NCBI GenBank assembly: GCA_028684065.1
Contig: JAQUGO010000011.1
Span: 1-60,474 of the forward strand
From: Sulfurospirillaceae bacterium
Lineage (GTDB): Bacteria; Campylobacterota; Campylobacteria; Campylobacterales; Sulfurospirillaceae
DNA length: 60,474 bases
Direction of reading: 5' to 3'
The translations under genes were made by a program, and so were the position numbers. The notes under the pieces are model-generated. The model was not told the origin of the DNA. It saw only the letters and a list, made by a program, of their open reading frames with translations, and did not search any database. This document shows, in pieces, positions 15,078-26,352 of this stretch. Positions within the stretch are counted from its first letter, which is position 1, and every line of letters begins with the position of its first letter.

Positions 15078-15956
15078 TTAAAAGTAGTAAAGTATTCTTG
15101 GCTCATTGTAGCCATTTTCGTAAAACTCTTTCTTTTGTGGTTCGTCCTTTGGGGTAAAGTCTATCGGCTCATTAGCTATGAGTTCTACTAAGTGACGTGC
15201 TGTCATAGTTGCGCTTTTTTCTTTTTCAATAAGTTTTGAATCAGCTTTTAAGGGCACGTGGCCATTATGTAATAAATGTTCTTCTCCATCAACTTTTAAA
15301 GTGTCACGTAATGAGCTGTAGATTTGCCAAAATAGATTTCTAAAAAGTATTTTTTCTGTAATTAAATCTTCTTTTTCGATAAGCTCTATCATGTTATGGC
15401 ATTCATTAATTAGGTGGTGGTTATTATATCTTGATGCAATTTCTAAAGCTTTTTTAATGTGCTTAATATTTTGTTCTTTTCCATCACGTAGATTTTCGCT
15501 AAATCGTTTTTGATTATGCTGCCTGGTAAATCTTAGAAAAACTAGAATGTGCTCCATGATTTCTACCGATAAACTAAACATTTCGATTGACGGGCTACCT
15601 TCCAAAAAGATTGACAAAATAATTTTTGCTTCTTTTGTGCTTCCTTTTTCTTCATCTAATAAAAGATTATGGATATTTTCGGCTAATTTCATCATTTCAT
15701 CATTTGAATTATGAAATAGCTTTTCTTCTTGTCTGTAATTTTGAATAGTAGCCGTTAAATATTTAGTGGCTCCAATTTTGGACGCATCACAACAATTTAA
15801 ATTTGTAACTTTTTCTAATTCAGTTTGCCTTATTTGTATCTCATTACTGCGATCTGTTATTCTTAATTTATCAAAAAACATTTGAAGCTTTTTTTCTATT
15901 TCTTTAATGCTAGGCTTTGCAATCGGCGTATTTACCCAAAAATCAAACTTTTTCAT
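15078..15956 (-). CDS. Unknown protein coupled to the integrase
   Basis: A 292-residue soluble, mainly helical protein rich in Glu, Lys and Asn (KPSIKEIEKKLQMFFDKLRI; HIKKALEIASRYNNHHLINE). No signal, membrane helix or catalytic motif I recognise. It overlaps the integrase end by ATGA (15953-15956), so the two are made together. It is the largest non-recombinase gene here apart from the HTH protein. Candidate element cargo, for example immunity or mobilisation, but nothing in the sequence decides. Confidence 0.6.
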   Translation of the reverse strand: MKKFDFWVNTPIAKPSIKEIEKKLQMFFDKLRITDRSNEIQIRQTELEKVTNLNCCDASKIGATKYLTATIQNYRQEEKLFHNSNDEMMKLAENIHNLLLDEEKGSTKEAKIILSIFLEGSPSIEMFSLSVEIMEHILVFLRFTRQHNQKRFSENLRDGKEQNIKHIKKALEIASRYNNHHLINECHNMIELIEKEDLITEKILFRNLFWQIYSSLRDTLKVDGEEHLLHNGHVPLKADSKLIEKEKSATMTARHLVELIANEPIDFTPKDEPQKKEFYENGYNEPRILYYF

Positions 15957-17203
15957 TTTCTCACCTCATCGACCATCTTTAAAACGTACTCACTCCACCA
16001 GGTAAGCAATATCTTTATTTCATCGTAGTAAATCGCTTGGTGTGTGTAAGCTCTTTCGGTTTTGTCACCTACGCTATGGTCTAATACTTTCTCTTTTGCT
16101 TCAAAACTACATTTGTGCTCTCTTTGGTGAGTATCTGCAAGGCTCCTAAACGTGCCTCTAAAGCTGTGAATAGTTTGTTTTCGTCCGTTTACCTCATCAC
16201 CAAAGCCTAAACGCTTTAAAGCCATGTTAGGGCTTTCCTGATTAAGATGTGTGCCGTTAATGTGGAAAACATAATCAAGGTGTGACGTGAATAAATACTG
16301 CTCTTTTAAAATACTGATTGCTTCATCTGTGAGAGGTAACATAAAATCTCTTTGGTCGGCGTTCTTACTTTTCATTTCAGCACGTGGAATAGTCAAGGAT
16401 TGATTGTCAAAGTCAATATAAGCCCATCTAAGGGTTACAAGGTTAGAAGCTCTTAATGGAACATGTAGGACTAATTTAAGCGCATTCTTTGAGCTGTAAT
16501 GTCCACCATACGAATAAATAGCTTTTACAAGTTCTTTTAAAATAATAGGGTCTGTTATTTTTGGATAGTGCTTTATCTTGGGTTGAGGTAGTGTGCTTCG
16601 TCTGTGGATGTTTGCGGTAATATTGATGTTACAATATTCACGGCTACACGCATAACGCCAAAGGTCATCAAAGTTTGCAAATAATCGTCTTGCTGTTTCG
16701 GGGTGTTGCTGTGCTTTCACTTCTAAAATGGTGGTAAGCTCTTTGTGTGTAATGTCCGCTATGCTTCTATCTCTAAATACAGGAACGACAAAGTTTTCAA
16801 AGAGTGCCTTTTTACGTTTAAATGTTTCTTTGCCTAATCTGCTCTCTTGAGCGTTTAGCCATAGGTTGACTACGTTTGAAAAACTGCTCTCTAAAGTGCG
16901 TTTCTCTTCGATTTTGACCTCTTTTTTCTCATCAATGGGGTCTATGCCTTGAGATATGAGTTTTGCGTACGTTTCTCTTTTATTTCGTGCCTCTTTTAGT
17001 GACGTTTTTGGATACGTTCCAAAGGTCGTTTTACGCCGTTTGCGTAGGGTAGGAGAGAGATAAACAAATTCCCATATTTTACGCCCATCGGGTTGTATGA
17101 GTATTCTCAGGCCGTTGGTATCTGGTTTTGTGTACGATTTCCGCTCTGAATTGAAACTTTTTATCTCTTTATCGGTTAGCAAAGAAGTGTTTATTTTAGG
17201 CAC
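15953..17203 (-). CDS. Tyrosine-type site-specific integrase
   Basis: A 416-residue P4-type integrase with an N-terminal arm-binding DUF4102-like domain (about 1-90: LTDKEIKSFNSERKSY, FGTYPKTSLKEARNKR), a SAM-like core-binding domain (about 105-195) and a catalytic domain. The catalytic residues are visible: Arg in VPLRASNLVTLRW, Lys in MKSKNADQRDF, HSFRGTFRS (HxxR), His in LDHSVGD and Tyr in ERAYTH. The gene ends the element next to the 3' end of tRNA-Sec (17391), the standard arrangement for integration into a tRNA gene. Upstream lie repeats resembling integrase arm sites. Confidence 0.95.
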   Translation of the reverse strand: MPKINTSLLTDKEIKSFNSERKSYTKPDTNGLRILIQPDGRKIWEFVYLSPTLRKRRKTTFGTYPKTSLKEARNKRETYAKLISQGIDPIDEKKEVKIEEKRTLESSFSNVVNLWLNAQESRLGKETFKRKKALFENFVVPVFRDRSIADITHKELTTILEVKAQQHPETARRLFANFDDLWRYACSREYCNINITANIHRRSTLPQPKIKHYPKITDPIILKELVKAIYSYGGHYSSKNALKLVLHVPLRASNLVTLRWAYIDFDNQSLTIPRAEMKSKNADQRDFMLPLTDEAISILKEQYLFTSHLDYVFHINGTHLNQESPNMALKRLGFGDEVNGRKQTIHSFRGTFRSLADTHQREHKCSFEAKEKVLDHSVGDKTERAYTHQAIYYDEIKILLTWWSEYVLKMVDEVRK

Positions 17204-17213
17204 TTTATACCCC

Positions 17214-17286
17214 TTTTGTGTACGTTTAAAGTGCGTATAAATACCTATTTTTTATAAAGGTGTCTAAAAACGTATCTAAAAACGTA
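17214..17286. repeat. Integrase arm-type repeats, right cluster
   Basis: TTTTGTGTACGTTTAAA (17214-17230) is an inverted near-copy of 11199-11215. Beside it, TCTAAAAACGTA occurs twice in perfect tandem (17263-17274, 17275-17286). All share an AAACGTA core. They lie between the integrase start and the tRNA gene. Confidence 0.55.
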
Positions 17287-17390
17287 AGATTAATTGATAG
17301 TAGTTTAAGCTAATTAAGATTAGAATATGTTTAAGAGTTTCGATTTTATAGGGCTTTTGAGAGTGTTTAAGATTGATTTATTTTAGGTCG

Positions 17391-17490
17391 TGGCGAGAGG
17401 GTGTAGGAATCGAACCTACCGTCAGACGGTCAACCGCCCAACCAATCGGCTTTGAAGGCCGTGATGCACACCAGAGTCATATACCCCCCA
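17391..17490 (-). tRNA. selC: tRNA-Sec (anticodon UCA)
   Basis: On the minus strand the anticodon loop CTTCAAA gives UCA, flanked by CGGC/GCCG. There is a long variable arm (GGCGG-TTGA-CCGTC), a T arm GTAGG-TTCGATT-CCTAC, an acceptor 3' strand ACCCTCTC, discriminator G and encoded CCA. The length of about 100 bases and long variable arm identify the selenocysteine tRNA. The 5' strand is GGGGGGT, so the eighth acceptor pair would be a U-C mismatch. It implies selenoprotein synthesis in this organism; the integrase next door implies it was used as an attachment site. Confidence 0.9.
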
Positions 17491-17547
17491 TAGAAGAGGC
17501 GTATTTTAACGCAGTTAAAGTAAAAAAAAGCTTATCATTTTTTTTGG

Positions 17548-17553
17548 TATAAT
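17548..17553 (+). promoter_or_regulatory. -10 element of the transglycosylase promoter
   Basis: TATAAT, about 30 bases before the ATG at 17584, preceded by a T-rich stretch and no clear -35, as is usual for sigma-70 promoters in this bacterial class. Confidence 0.6.
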
Positions 17554-17583
17554 AGAGATAACTAAAATCACGAAGGGGAAAAG

Positions 17584-18183
17584 ATGATGAAATTTTTGAT
17601 GCTCATGTTAATTCCTCTGTTTTTGTTAAGTGCAACGGAAACGATTTGGGAAAAAGTAGGCAAAGTTTACAAGATAGAACCACGATTATTATACTCTATT
17701 GCCAAAGTTGAGAGTGACCTAGACCGCTATGTTGTTGCTTTTAGTTACACTAAAATGACACCAGAGCAGGTTAATAAGTTAAGTGAATTTTTGAGTCTCA
17801 ATCATATTGAAAGCAGACAATATTCTCAAGTAATCTCTATAAAAAGTAAAAATAAACACGAAGCAAGCCGTGTGGTCTATTTCCTCTATACCAATCGTTA
17901 TCCTCGCTTTGACATGGGTATCATGCAGATTAATTCGATTCATAAGCCCTTACTCGATAAAGCAAAGATTTCATTTTATGATTTGTTTGACCCAAAAGTT
18001 AACATCCAAGTCGGTGCATATATCTTAGCGACGTGTTTTGAGAGACATAAAAGCACTAAAGATGCCATCAATGCGTACAATGGTAAAATCGATGACAATC
18101 CTTATTCTGCTAAGGTGTTTAAAGAATTTAAAAAACTCTACACCAATTACCAAACGGGAAAAACAAAACTTTATTATCGTTAA
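17584..18183 (+). CDS. Lytic transglycosylase (SLT domain)
   Basis: A 199-residue secreted protein: signal peptide (KFLMLMLIPLFLLSATE), then an SLT lysozyme-like domain. SIAKVESDLDRYV carries the catalytic Glu43, FDMGIMQIN is the second SLT motif, and NAYNGKIDDNP the late AYNxG motif. An insert of about 50 residues (TKMTPEQVNK to VVYFLYTNR) separates the first two motifs. It cleaves peptidoglycan glycan chains in the periplasm. It converges with, and overlaps by 4 bases, the response regulator gene on the other strand. Similar small enzymes accompany secretion or mating machines, but no such machine is adjacent. Confidence 0.9.
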   Translation: MMKFLMLMLIPLFLLSATETIWEKVGKVYKIEPRLLYSIAKVESDLDRYVVAFSYTKMTPEQVNKLSEFLSLNHIESRQYSQVISIKSKNKHEASRVVYFLYTNRYPRFDMGIMQINSIHKPLLDKAKISFYDLFDPKVNIQVGAYILATCFERHKSTKDAINAYNGKIDDNPYSAKVFKEFKKLYTNYQTGKTKLYYR

Positions 18184-18833
18184 GTTAATTTTTTTCCTAG
18201 CGTATAACCCACTTCTTTGATAATTTCAATCGCACCCTCGGGCAATTTACGACGAAGCCGTTTAATCAAGGCACGCATGTTTTCCACACTTGTTTCTTCA
18301 CCTTCCCACACGTATTCTTCTAATTCACTAAAGTTAACGACTCTATTCCTGTCTTTGATAAAAAGGTCAAAAAAGAGAATTTCTTTTTTTGCCAGTTTAA
18401 TTTCTTCTTTATTGGCATCTAAAAGGCGATGATGGATATAGTCGTACTCAAATCCATCCCAAAGTGCAATGGATTGTATAGGTTTGTGGCATAGCTTCCT
18501 CACTTTTTGAACCAATTCAAAAATAAAAAAAGGTTTTTTCAAATAATCATCACAGCCTATTTCGTAAGAAGTTTGAATTTTTTCTAAATCATGGTTTGAA
18601 CTGATGATAATGACAGGAATGTCTTTATGGTAAATACGAATTGTCTCTAAGATCGAAATGCCATCCAGAGAGGGAACGTTAATATCAAGAATAAAGCAAT
18701 GATAACCGCAATTAAGGACTTCCAACGCTTCTTCCCCATCCATGAAAACATCAACACTATAGCCCTCTTTGTTGAGAGCACCTTTGATAACTTTACAGAG
18801 TCGTTCATTATCTTCAAGAAGCAGAATTTTCAT
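18180..18833 (-). CDS. OmpR-family response regulator
   Basis: A 217-residue regulator. The receiver domain (1-115) has acidic pair Glu7-Asp8, phospho-acceptor Asp50 (FILDINVPSLDG) and Lys in DDYLKKPF. The winged-helix output domain (about 130-215) contains KEILFFDLFIKDRNRVVNF and ENMRALIKRLRRKLPEGAIE. It overlaps the sensor kinase gene by ATGA (18830-18833), so it is its cognate regulator. Targets unknown; the asparaginase/DcuA/aspartase cluster next door is one possibility. Confidence 0.93.
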   Translation of the reverse strand: MKILLLEDNERLCKVIKGALNKEGYSVDVFMDGEEALEVLNCGYHCFILDINVPSLDGISILETIRIYHKDIPVIIISSNHDLEKIQTSYEIGCDDYLKKPFFIFELVQKVRKLCHKPIQSIALWDGFEYDYIHHRLLDANKEEIKLAKKEILFFDLFIKDRNRVVNFSELEEYVWEGEETSVENMRALIKRLRRKLPEGAIEIIKEVGYTLGKKLT

Positions 18834-20680
18834 TTGATACTCTCCAGTGCAATAGTGAAAGAGGCACCATCATTTGTATTTTTAACATCAATTTTACCTC
18901 CCATTTTGTCTTCGATAATTAGTTTTGACATGTAAAGCCCAATGCCATGACCTTGCTCTTTAGTGGTGAAGTAGGCATCAAAGATTTTGGGTAGCATCGC
19001 TTCGGGAATGCCTCCTGCATTATCATTGATTTCGATAAAGATTTTACGTGCGGTATTGTAGAGCTTGATAGTGATAAGACCTCGTTTAAGTTCTTTGTGC
19101 TCTCTTCTGTCTTTGATTTGGTCCTTAGCATTATTAACGATATTGAGAAGAGTTTGCATAAATTCATTTTTATAGCCACTGACCATTAAATTGCTTGCAT
19201 TTTTTTTGTCAATAATGACATCGATATAATTATATTTAATATTGTGATTGATGATTTTCAACATCGTTTCAACGGCTTCATTCACATCGAAGATGGTTTT
19301 GGCGGTTGAGGGCATAATAAATTTTTGGAAGTCATTGATAGTATCAGTCATATAGCGCACTTGTACCATAATGTCGTGGACATATTGATTACTTTGTTCA
19401 TCGCCTTGATCTTTGCATGAGTAAACATGGTCCTGTGCAATCGTGGCAATTTCGACTAAGGGATGTTTCCATTGGTGGGCGATAGAGGAAAATACTTCAC
19501 CTATTTCAGCCAGTTTGGACTGTTGAATAATAAATTGTTGATGTTTGTTTTTTTGAAGCTCACTTAGACGCAATTCTTTCTCACTTTTGACACGCCTATA
19601 GATATTGTGTATAAGCCCCAATATCAAAAAAACCAGCACGGGTGAAATGACGAAGACAAAATCAATAAATTCACGGTGTTTGTCAAAAAAACTTAAAGGG
19701 GCATTGACAACGGAAAATTGTGTTATGCCAGTATTGGGATTGAGCTTGAATTGCTTAATTTTAAGATAATCAAATTGATATAAAAATGTCTCAGCTGTGC
19801 TGACATGTAAAGGTATATCTTCCTTGTTCAATACTGAAAGTACGAGCTTTCCAGTCTCTTCTCCTAATTGTTGAATAGGGACAAGTTTGCCACCATAGGC
19901 GCCTTTTTGAATAAAAAGGGTGTCGGTGACAAAAACGGGTAAAGCACTTTGATCAATCATCGAAGCAATTTGATTATTTTTGTAAAAATTATCATCTTTA
20001 TCGTTATAAAAGCGGATAAAAAAGACCGCTTCATCGGGATTAGGTTTTGCAAAGCGTTTTTTTAGTTCTGTTAAGGTTGATTTTCGAATGTATTCAATGC
20101 TAAAGCGGTGGTTGTTTCTCTGCATCGCTTCTTGAATAAACGGCTCACTATCGTCGCCATTTGAGCTTGCATCATTGATAATATAGAGCTTTTTAAGCGT
20201 TGGGATAATGTCACTTATCATTGTAATCGTATCGCTGATAGCGCGTTTTTCTAAAATGCCATAAACCCTATCTTCTAGGCCTTGCTTTTGCACTTCAGCA
20301 CGTGAAAATTGCTCCGTCCCCGTGAAGACAATCGGTTCATTAGTAAAAAGTTTATGATAGTATTTAAGCACAAAATCATAAGCAAATTTATCGACGCACA
20401 AGATAAGGTCATATTTTTGTTTTTCAAGTTGAAGCTTGTAAAGCTCGCGAAGTTTTTCATAGTAAGCAACAGAATTGATGCGTTTAGAGTCCATATAAAG
20501 GATATGTGTAGTGATATTGGTATGCTCTTCAAAAGCAGTATCAATGCCACGAAGTACATCATCGCTCCATTGAAAGCCTTTATGATAAGAGTTGATAATA
20601 AGGATTTGCTTTTCAGCGGCATAGAGGTGCAAAGGAAGTGATAGACAAAGCATTAAGAAAATAAAATGTAAACATTTCAT
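18830..20680 (-). CDS. Sensor histidine kinase with periplasmic ABC-substrate-binding-like domain
   Basis: A 616-residue kinase. A signal sequence is followed by a periplasmic domain (about 22-320) of the ABC substrate-binding type (QILIINSYHKGFQWSDDVLR; KYDLILCVDKFAYDFVLKYY). A membrane helix (FVFVISPVLVFLILGLI) and a short linker lead to a His phosphotransfer segment SSIAHQWKHPLVEIATIAQD and an ATPase domain with N-box NIVNNAKDQI, DNAGGIPEAM and GHGIGLYMSK. It presumably senses a periplasmic ligand and signals to the coupled regulator. The ligand is unknown; amino acids or dicarboxylates are plausible from the neighbours. Confidence 0.92.
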   Translation of the reverse strand: MKCLHFIFLMLCLSLPLHLYAAEKQILIINSYHKGFQWSDDVLRGIDTAFEEHTNITTHILYMDSKRINSVAYYEKLRELYKLQLEKQKYDLILCVDKFAYDFVLKYYHKLFTNEPIVFTGTEQFSRAEVQKQGLEDRVYGILEKRAISDTITMISDIIPTLKKLYIINDASSNGDDSEPFIQEAMQRNNHRFSIEYIRKSTLTELKKRFAKPNPDEAVFFIRFYNDKDDNFYKNNQIASMIDQSALPVFVTDTLFIQKGAYGGKLVPIQQLGEETGKLVLSVLNKEDIPLHVSTAETFLYQFDYLKIKQFKLNPNTGITQFSVVNAPLSFFDKHREFIDFVFVISPVLVFLILGLIHNIYRRVKSEKELRLSELQKNKHQQFIIQQSKLAEIGEVFSSIAHQWKHPLVEIATIAQDHVYSCKDQGDEQSNQYVHDIMVQVRYMTDTINDFQKFIMPSTAKTIFDVNEAVETMLKIINHNIKYNYIDVIIDKKNASNLMVSGYKNEFMQTLLNIVNNAKDQIKDRREHKELKRGLITIKLYNTARKIFIEINDNAGGIPEAMLPKIFDAYFTTKEQGHGIGLYMSKLIIEDKMGGKIDVKNTNDGASFTIALESIK

Positions 20681-20762
20681 AGGGTGTATCCAGCTTTATA
20701 GTTTTCATCAATTATAACAAAATGTTTTATGTATCTGCTGTAGATATGCTTTACATGTAAAG

Positions 20763-20794
20763 TATGGATTGGGTGTGAGATAGCCCAATCCATA
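20763..20794 (-). terminator. Terminator after the asparaginase gene
   Basis: TATGGATTGGG and CCCAATCCATA form a perfect 11 bp stem with a ten-base loop just past the minus-strand stop, next to a TTACATGTAA palindrome (20751-20760). Its T-run is weak. Confidence 0.65.
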
Positions 20795-20800
20795 TTATCC

Positions 20801-23193
<2,393 letters not shown>

Positions 23194-23222
23194 GGTAGTT
23201 CCTTTATGTAATATTTTTTTAA

Positions 23223-23252
23223 AACGCATCAAGGAGTAATCCTTGATGCGTT
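23223..23252 (-). terminator. Terminator between aspA and dcuA
   Basis: AACGCATCAAGG and CCTTGATGCGTT form a perfect 12 bp stem with a six-base loop, immediately after the aspA stop and before the dcuA ribosome binding site. It probably sets unequal expression of the two genes. Confidence 0.7.
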
Positions 23253-23257
23253 CATGA

Positions 23258-24688
23258 TTAAATTTTGATAAATTTATCTTTCTCAGAGAGCCCAAAGTTT
23301 TTAGGCTGAATCATATTTTCTGGCTTAATGATTTCATCGAGTTCTTCTTTACCGAGTAGGCCTTTGGCAAGGACAATGTCATAGACTGAGCCACCTGTTT
23401 CTAGTGCTTCTTTAGCCACGATAGTGGAGTTTTCATAACCTAAATAGGGATTGAGTGCCGTTACAAGACCAATACTATTAAGCACAAGATTGAGGCATCT
23501 CTCTTTATTAGCAGTAATGCCATCAACACATGTGTATGCTAATGTTACAAAAGCATTTTTCATCATATTGATAGAATTGAAAAGGTTGTAGGCGATTAAT
23601 GGCTCAAACACATTAAGTTGTAATTGTCCCGCTTCACATGCCATCGTTACAGCGATGTCCGTACCAATCACTTGAAAACAGACTTGGTTGACCACTTCTG
23701 GAATCACAGGATTGACTTTACCGGGCATAATAGAGCTACCTGGTTGCATGGCTGGAAGGTTAATCTCGCCAAAACCAGTACGAGGGCCTGAGCTTAATAA
23801 ACGAAGGTCGTTGCATATTTTAGACATTTTAGTCGCAACGCGTTTAAGCACACCCGAGATTTGCACGTAAGCACCTGTATCTTGGGTTGCTTCTACTAAA
23901 TCCCCAGCCGTTACAAAAGGACGACCTGTCACTTCTTGCAGTTTGGCTTCCACCATTTTGGCGTAATTTGGATGTGCGTTGATGCCCGTACCAATGGCAG
24001 TAGCACCCATGTTCATCTCACGAACCAATTGTTGCGCTTCGATAACACGTTGAATATCTTCACCAATCATAACAGCATAGGTGCGAAATTCTTGCTCAAG
24101 CGTCATAGGAACAGCGTCTTGCAATTGGGTTCTTCCCATTTTGATAACATCTTTAAACTCTAAGGCTTTTTTAGCAAATGAGCCTTTAATGATTTTCATA
24201 GCATCTGTAAGTTCACCGAGTTTTTCATAAAGGGCTACACGAAGAGCCGTTGGATAAGCATCATTGGTGGATTGTGAGAGGTTAACATCGTTGTTAGGAT
24301 GCAAAAATTTATACTCACCCTTTTTATAACCCATACTTTCAAGGCCAATATTAGCGATAACTTCATTCGCGTTCATATTAGTGGACGTTCCAGCCCCTCC
24401 TTGAATCATATCGACGACAAATTGGTCGTGGTATTGACCTGCGATGATGGTGTCACATGCTTCACAAATAGCAGTTTTTTTGTTTTCTGCTAAAAGACCT
24501 AATTCATAATTTGCCAAAGCGGCTGCTTTTTTAACTTTTGCTAAAGACTCTATAAAGGTTGTAAATCCTGAAAGGGTTACGCCAGTAATATGAAAATTTT
24601 CTGCGGCGCGAGCGGTTTGGACACCATAATAACACTCATTGGATATTTCTTTGTCTCCGATGAGGTCATGTTCGATTCTGGTTGACAT
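23258..24688 (-). CDS. aspA: Aspartate ammonia-lyase, copy 1
   Basis: A 476-residue aspartase of the fumarase/aspartase superfamily: STRIEHDLIGDKEI at the start, QGGAGTSTNMNANEVIANIG, and the signature GSSIMPGKVNPVIPEVVNQV with the catalytic-loop Ser. It converts aspartate to fumarate and ammonia in the cytoplasm, feeding fumarate respiration. A near-identical second copy lies upstream at 24841-26265. It is followed by a terminator and dcuA. Confidence 0.96.
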   Translation of the reverse strand: MSTRIEHDLIGDKEISNECYYGVQTARAAENFHITGVTLSGFTTFIESLAKVKKAAALANYELGLLAENKKTAICEACDTIIAGQYHDQFVVDMIQGGAGTSTNMNANEVIANIGLESMGYKKGEYKFLHPNNDVNLSQSTNDAYPTALRVALYEKLGELTDAMKIIKGSFAKKALEFKDVIKMGRTQLQDAVPMTLEQEFRTYAVMIGEDIQRVIEAQQLVREMNMGATAIGTGINAHPNYAKMVEAKLQEVTGRPFVTAGDLVEATQDTGAYVQISGVLKRVATKMSKICNDLRLLSSGPRTGFGEINLPAMQPGSSIMPGKVNPVIPEVVNQVCFQVIGTDIAVTMACEAGQLQLNVFEPLIAYNLFNSINMMKNAFVTLAYTCVDGITANKERCLNLVLNSIGLVTALNPYLGYENSTIVAKEALETGGSVYDIVLAKGLLGKEELDEIIKPENMIQPKNFGLSEKDKFIKI

Positions 24689-24795
24689 GTTGTCTCCTTA
24701 AAATTTTAAACTAATGAAAGTTTAAGACCTTAAAGAGACTTCAAGAAGACTTTTTAAAAAGAAATGATGTTTTTTGATAGAAATGTAAAAAGAGG

Positions 24796-24821
24796 ATGCC
24801 AAGAGCTAAAACCCTTGGCAT
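24796..24821 (-). terminator. Terminator after aspA copy 2
   Basis: ATGCCAAG and CTTGGCAT form an 8 bp stem with a ten-base loop, followed on the minus strand by CCTCTTTTTAC. It separates the two aspA copies transcriptionally. Confidence 0.75.
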
Positions 24822-24840
24822 AGAGCTATTTTGGAGTAGT

Positions 24841-26265
24841 TTAGAGGTGTTTATTTTTTTCTGACAAGCCAAAGTTTTTAGGCTGAATCATGTTTTCAGG
24901 TTTAATGATTTCATCAAGCTCTTCTTTTGCCAACATGCCTCGCTCTAAAACGATGTCATAGACAGATTTTCCTGTCTCCAACGCTTCTTTAGCGACGATA
25001 GTGGAGTTTTCATAACCTAAATAGGGATTGAGTGCCGTTACTAAGCCGATACTATTGAGTACCAATTCTAAACAGCGTTCTTTGTTCGCGGTGATACCAT
25101 CAACGCAGGTATAGGCCAACGTTTCAAAAGCATTTTTCATCATATTGATAGAGTTAAAAAGGTTGTAAGCGATTAATGGCTCAAACACATTAAGTTGTAA
25201 TTGTCCCGCTTCACATGCCATCGTTACAGCGATGTCCGTACCAATCACTTGAAAACAGACTTGGTTGACCACTTCTGGGATAACAGGATTGACTTTACCG
25301 GGCATAATAGAGCTACCTGGTTGCATGGCTGGAAGGTTAATCTCACAAAAACCTGTTCTGGGGCCTGAGCTTAATAAACGAAGGTCATTACAAATTTTTG
25401 ACATTTTAGTCGCAACGCGTTTAAGCACACCCGAGATTTGCACGTAAGCCCCTGTATCTTGTGTCGCTTCGATAAGATCACCTGCGGTGACAAAGGGACG
25501 ACCTGTCACTTCTTGCAGTTTGGCTTCTACCGTTTTAGCATAATCAGGATGCGCATTGATGCCCGTACCAATGGCGGTTGCGCCCATGTTAATCTCACGA
25601 ACGAGTTGTCTTGCTTCATGCACACGTTGGATATCTTCACCAATCATAACAGCATAAGTACGAAATTCTTGCTCAAGCGTCATAGGAACGGCGTCTTGCA
25701 ATTGGGTTCTTCCCATCTTGATAACATCTTTAAACTCTAATGCTTTTTTAGCAAAAGATTTTTTAATGATACTCAAAGACTCGCCAAGTTCGCCTAATTT
25801 TTCATAAAGCGCCACACGAAGAGCCGTTGGGTAGGCATCGTTGGTCGATTGTGAGAGGTTAACATCGTTGTTAGGATGCAAAAATTTATACTCGCCTTTT
25901 TTATGGCCTAAAAGCTCTAAGCCGATGTTAGCGATAACTTCGTTGGCGTTCATATTAGTCGAAGTTCCAGCCCCTCCTTGAATCATATCAACGACAAATT
26001 GGTCGTGGAATTTTCCTGCGATGATTTGCTCGCACGCTTCAACGATAGCATTTTTTTTATTTTCAGCCAAAAGGTTTAGCTCATAATTGGCTAAAGCGGC
26101 CGCTTTTTTAACTCTTGCGATGGACTCGATAAAGGTCGTAAACCCTGAAAGTGTTACGCCTGTGATGTTAAAATTTTCTACTGCGCGCGCTGTTTGCACA
26201 CCATAATAACACTCATTGGATATTTCTTTATCACCGATTAGATCATGTTCGATTCTGGTTGACAT
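24841..26265 (-). CDS. aspA: Aspartate ammonia-lyase, copy 2
   Basis: A 474-residue aspartase, the tandem paralogue of the gene at 23258. It has the same signature motifs (QGGAGTSTNMNANEV, GSSIMPGKVNPVIPE) and most residues identical; differences cluster in scattered positions and the last residues. Perfect DNA identity over 110 bp and 63 bp blocks indicates recent duplication or gene conversion. It has its own terminator and upstream region, so the two may be differently expressed. Confidence 0.96.
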   Translation of the reverse strand: MSTRIEHDLIGDKEISNECYYGVQTARAVENFNITGVTLSGFTTFIESIARVKKAAALANYELNLLAENKKNAIVEACEQIIAGKFHDQFVVDMIQGGAGTSTNMNANEVIANIGLELLGHKKGEYKFLHPNNDVNLSQSTNDAYPTALRVALYEKLGELGESLSIIKKSFAKKALEFKDVIKMGRTQLQDAVPMTLEQEFRTYAVMIGEDIQRVHEARQLVREINMGATAIGTGINAHPDYAKTVEAKLQEVTGRPFVTAGDLIEATQDTGAYVQISGVLKRVATKMSKICNDLRLLSSGPRTGFCEINLPAMQPGSSIMPGKVNPVIPEVVNQVCFQVIGTDIAVTMACEAGQLQLNVFEPLIAYNLFNSINMMKNAFETLAYTCVDGITANKERCLELVLNSIGLVTALNPYLGYENSTIVAKEALETGKSVYDIVLERGMLAKEELDEIIKPENMIQPKNFGLSEKNKHL

Positions 26266-26352
26266 GTATTTGCTCCTCGAGTTTAAGACTTGTTTTAGAG
26301 GGGCATTATAGCATGTAGAGTTTGCAAAACCTTTATAGATAAAAGTTGATTT

